Positions 62,036 through 64,000 of a DNA stretch of 64,000 nucleotides are shown here, piece after piece (position 1 is the stretch's first letter; each line of letters starts with the position of its first letter). The DNA is taken from NCBI RefSeq assembly GCF_905220705.1, contig NZ_CAJNAT010000022.1, forward strand, positions 1 through 64,000. The letters are read 5' to 3'. The DNA comes from Paraburkholderia domus (GTDB taxonomy: Bacteria > Pseudomonadota > Gammaproteobacteria > Burkholderiales > Burkholderiaceae). The notes below the pieces were generated by a model that saw only the letters and a list, made by a program, of their open reading frames with translations, was not told the DNA's origin and did no database searches. A program made the translations under genes and the position numbers.

Positions 62036-63748
62036 ATGCGAGATTTTCTGTCAAACATCACCACACGCCTTGGCGTACTGAAGAGCGTGCTGCCTTTGAG
62101 CCGTGCCGCGGCGGCGCGCGATGCGCTGGCCGGCGTGCAACTGGCGTCGATGGATATTCCGCAGGTGCTCGGTTATGCGCGCATTGCGGGCATGCCTGCC
62201 GTTACCGGCCTTTACACCGTCTTTCTGCCGCTTATCGCGTTCGCGTTCTTCGGCGCGTCGCGGCACCTCGTCGTGGCTGCCGACTCTGCCACCGCCACCA
62301 TTTTCGCCAGCCGGCTCTCGACCATGGCGCCGGCTTCGAGTGCCGAATATGCCGCGCTCGCCGGGATGGTCGCGTTGCTCACTGCCGCGCTCCTGTTCAT
62401 CGCACGGATCTTCAAGCTCGGTTTTCTCGCTGACTTTCTCTCGCGCACGGTGCTGGTCGGCTTCCTCGCCGGCGTCGGCGTGCAGGTCGGCATCGCCATG
62501 CTGGGCGACATGTTCGGCGTGCCCGGGCATGCCGCGCGCAGCGTCGATCAACTCGCGCTCGTGGTGCGCGAGTCGGCGCAGATCAATCTGCCGACGCTCG
62601 CTATTTCTGTGCTGGTGGTGGTCTCCATTCTGGTTTGCAAGCGGTTTTTGCCACGTGTGCCGGTGCCGTTGATCGCGGTGGTGGCGGGTATCGCTGCAAG
62701 CGACGTCTACGGTTTCGCAGCGCACGGTATTGCCATACTTGGGCCGGTGGCTGGCGGGCTGCCGCCGCTGCGCATGCCCTCGGTCACATGGCAGCAGCTG
62801 CTAGATCTGCTGCCGGTCGCCGCCTCGTGTTTCGTCATGATCGTCGCGCAAAGCGCCGCTGCGAGCCGCGTATTCGCCGAGCGCTATCACGAAACCGTCG
62901 ACACCAATGCCGATCTGCTGGGTATTGCCGCTGCCAACGCCGCAGCGGCGTTTTCCGGCGCCTTCGTGGTGAACGGCAGCCCGACGCAAACCGCCATGGC
63001 CGATCGCGCCGGTACGCGCAGCCAGTTCGCACAGATCGTATTCGCGCTAGTGGTGGTCGTGGTGCTGCTGTTTTTCAGCCGTTTTCTGCAGTACCTGCCG
63101 CACTGCGTTCTGGCCAGCATCGTGTTTACGATCGCCATCGGCCTGATCAATCTGACGACGCTGTTTTCGATCCGCCGCGAAAGCCCAGGTGAATTCACGC
63201 TGGCCGTATTCACCGCGGCGGCCGTGGTGCTGATCGGTGTCGAGCACGGCATTCTGGTGGCGGTGGCGTTATCGTTGCTGCGGCATGTGCGGCACAGTTA
63301 CCAGCCGCACACCATGATTCTCGTGCCCGGCGAAGGCGGCATCTGGGTACCGGTGCCGGCCGCGCCCGGACTCCAGACCGCACCGGGGCTGATCGTCTAT
63401 CGCTTCGGCGCCGATCTGTTCTACGCGAACGACCATTTTTTCGTCGACGACACCCGCACCCTGATCGATCATGCGCCGAGCCCGGTACGCTGGTTTGTGA
63501 TCGACTCCGGCGCGATCACCGACCTCGACTATTCGGCGGCGCGTTCAATCGGCGAGTTGTGCGAGACGCTAAAGAGCCAAGGTACCGAAATGATCTTCGC
63601 GCGCGTGAACCGGTATTTGCGCTCGGACATGGACCGGCATGGGATCACGCCGGTCGTCGGTGCAAAATGTATTTTCAGCACCCTGCATGAAGCGCTGCGC
63701 GTGGCGGGCGTGGAGCAGCCTGGTACGAACGTGAAAGACGCGTCGTAA
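62036..63748 (+). CDS. SulP family anion transporter with STAS domain
   Basis: 570 residues. The N-terminal SLC26/SulP membrane domain (about 12-14 helices, residues 15-420) has GVQLASMDIPQVLGYARIAG, with the family's typical start of helix 1, and NGSPTQTAMADRAG. A C-terminal STAS domain follows (about 440-560, with FVIDSGAITDLDYSA). Imports sulfate, bicarbonate or dicarboxylates; the substrate is not decidable here. Convergent with the small membrane gene at 63779. Confidence 0.93.
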   Translation: MRDFLSNITTRLGVLKSVLPLSRAAAARDALAGVQLASMDIPQVLGYARIAGMPAVTGLYTVFLPLIAFAFFGASRHLVVAADSATATIFASRLSTMAPASSAEYAALAGMVALLTAALLFIARIFKLGFLADFLSRTVLVGFLAGVGVQVGIAMLGDMFGVPGHAARSVDQLALVVRESAQINLPTLAISVLVVVSILVCKRFLPRVPVPLIAVVAGIAASDVYGFAAHGIAILGPVAGGLPPLRMPSVTWQQLLDLLPVAASCFVMIVAQSAAASRVFAERYHETVDTNADLLGIAAANAAAAFSGAFVVNGSPTQTAMADRAGTRSQFAQIVFALVVVVVLLFFSRFLQYLPHCVLASIVFTIAIGLINLTTLFSIRRESPGEFTLAVFTAAAVVLIGVEHGILVAVALSLLRHVRHSYQPHTMILVPGEGGIWVPVPAAPGLQTAPGLIVYRFGADLFYANDHFFVDDTRTLIDHAPSPVRWFVIDSGAITDLDYSAARSIGELCETLKSQGTEMIFARVNRYLRSDMDRHGITPVVGAKCIFSTLHEALRVAGVEQPGTNVKDAS

Positions 63749-63778
63749 ATATCTGTTGGCCGGACACGGTGGATTGCT

Positions 63779-63988
63779 TCAGGTTTGCGGCTCTTCGTCT
63801 GCAAAGAAGTAGCCGATAAAAAAACATGCGCCGGCCAGCAGGGCGCCGAGTACGGCCACTGTATAAGCGAGCGCGGTACCGTGCCAAAGACCGTCGAACC
63901 ACTGATGAAGCTGCGCCATCAGTACCGCCGCATTGCCGCCGATTTGCTGCAATTCGATCTGATAGCGCGGGTCGGTGATGCTGTACAT
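63779..63988 (-). CDS. small single-span membrane protein
   Basis: 69 residues. A polar N-terminus (MYSITDPRYQIELQQIGG), one membrane span (about residues 40-62, YTVAVLGALLAGACFFIGYF) and an acidic end (ADEEPQT). Family not recognised. The start at 63988 is near the window edge and no upstream context can be judged. Confidence 0.6.
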   Translation of the reverse strand: MYSITDPRYQIELQQIGGNAAVLMAQLHQWFDGLWHGTALAYTVAVLGALLAGACFFIGYFFADEEPQT

Positions 63989-64000
63989 GGCGACGGCGCT

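Overview
This is a high-GC chromosomal window with the gene content of a Burkholderiaceae species, most likely a Paraburkholderia or close relative. The inference rests on the Burkholderia-type porin, the beta-class GST, the periplasmic molybdenum hydroxylase, the aspartate carbamoyltransferase with an N-terminal helix-turn-helix, and the codon usage. No rRNA, tRNA, CRISPR array, prophage or intact insertion sequence was found. About 55 protein genes are supported, along with several operators, terminators and large hairpins.

Layout. 0-8 kb: a LexA-type box at the left edge, a divergent TetR/GST pair, a diguanylate cyclase, an FtsI-type transpeptidase, a TRIC-type channel and a chemotaxis receptor. 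8-12.5 kb: a 650-bp strand-asymmetric intergenic region with a central 19-bp hairpin, then a three-gene 2-aminoethylphosphonate (AEP) operon. In it PEP mutase is fused to a nucleotidyltransferase, followed by phosphonopyruvate decarboxylase and AEP transaminase. 12.5-21 kb: a PIG-L deacetylase, a UdgX-like uracil-DNA-binding protein with its own SOS box, a MobA-like nucleotidyltransferase, an isochorismatase-fold protein and a PaoABC-type aldehyde oxidoreductase. 21-25 kb: a piuC/Sel1/TonB-receptor iron uptake operon under a likely Fur box.

25-34 kb: a LysR/oxidoreductase pair, an APC permease, the HTH-aspartate carbamoyltransferase with two near-identical candidate operator sites, a DapA-family lyase, then an M23 peptidase / membrane coiled-coil / bactofilin operon. 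34-42 kb: a membrane sensor that lacks an output domain, a MHYT-GGDEF-EAL protein, rhodanese/FtrA, a secreted protein, a DUF4239 membrane protein and a DUF2252 protein. 42-44.4 kb is gene-poor, with a small ORF, an esterase and a degenerate stretch. 44.4-51 kb: a porin, then a five-gene catabolic-looking operon (AroE paralogue, CoA-transferase, MaoC, VOC, ketopantoate-reductase-like) facing a LysR gene across a palindrome-rich spacer. 51-58 kb: a complete sugar utilisation operon (GH1 glucosidase, ABC transporter, LacI) with a perfect LacI-type operator. 58-64 kb: a RIO kinase, a hipBA module with four phased operators, a LysR/porin deletion scar, a SulP transporter and a small membrane protein.

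The most distinctive items are the SOS-controlled UdgX fusion, the HTH-ATCase with duplicated site, the phosphonate operon with a built-in nucleotidyltransferase, the hipBA operator array next to a gene scar, and the mirrored TG/CA intergenic element. All functions are assigned from motifs read by eye; no database search was run.
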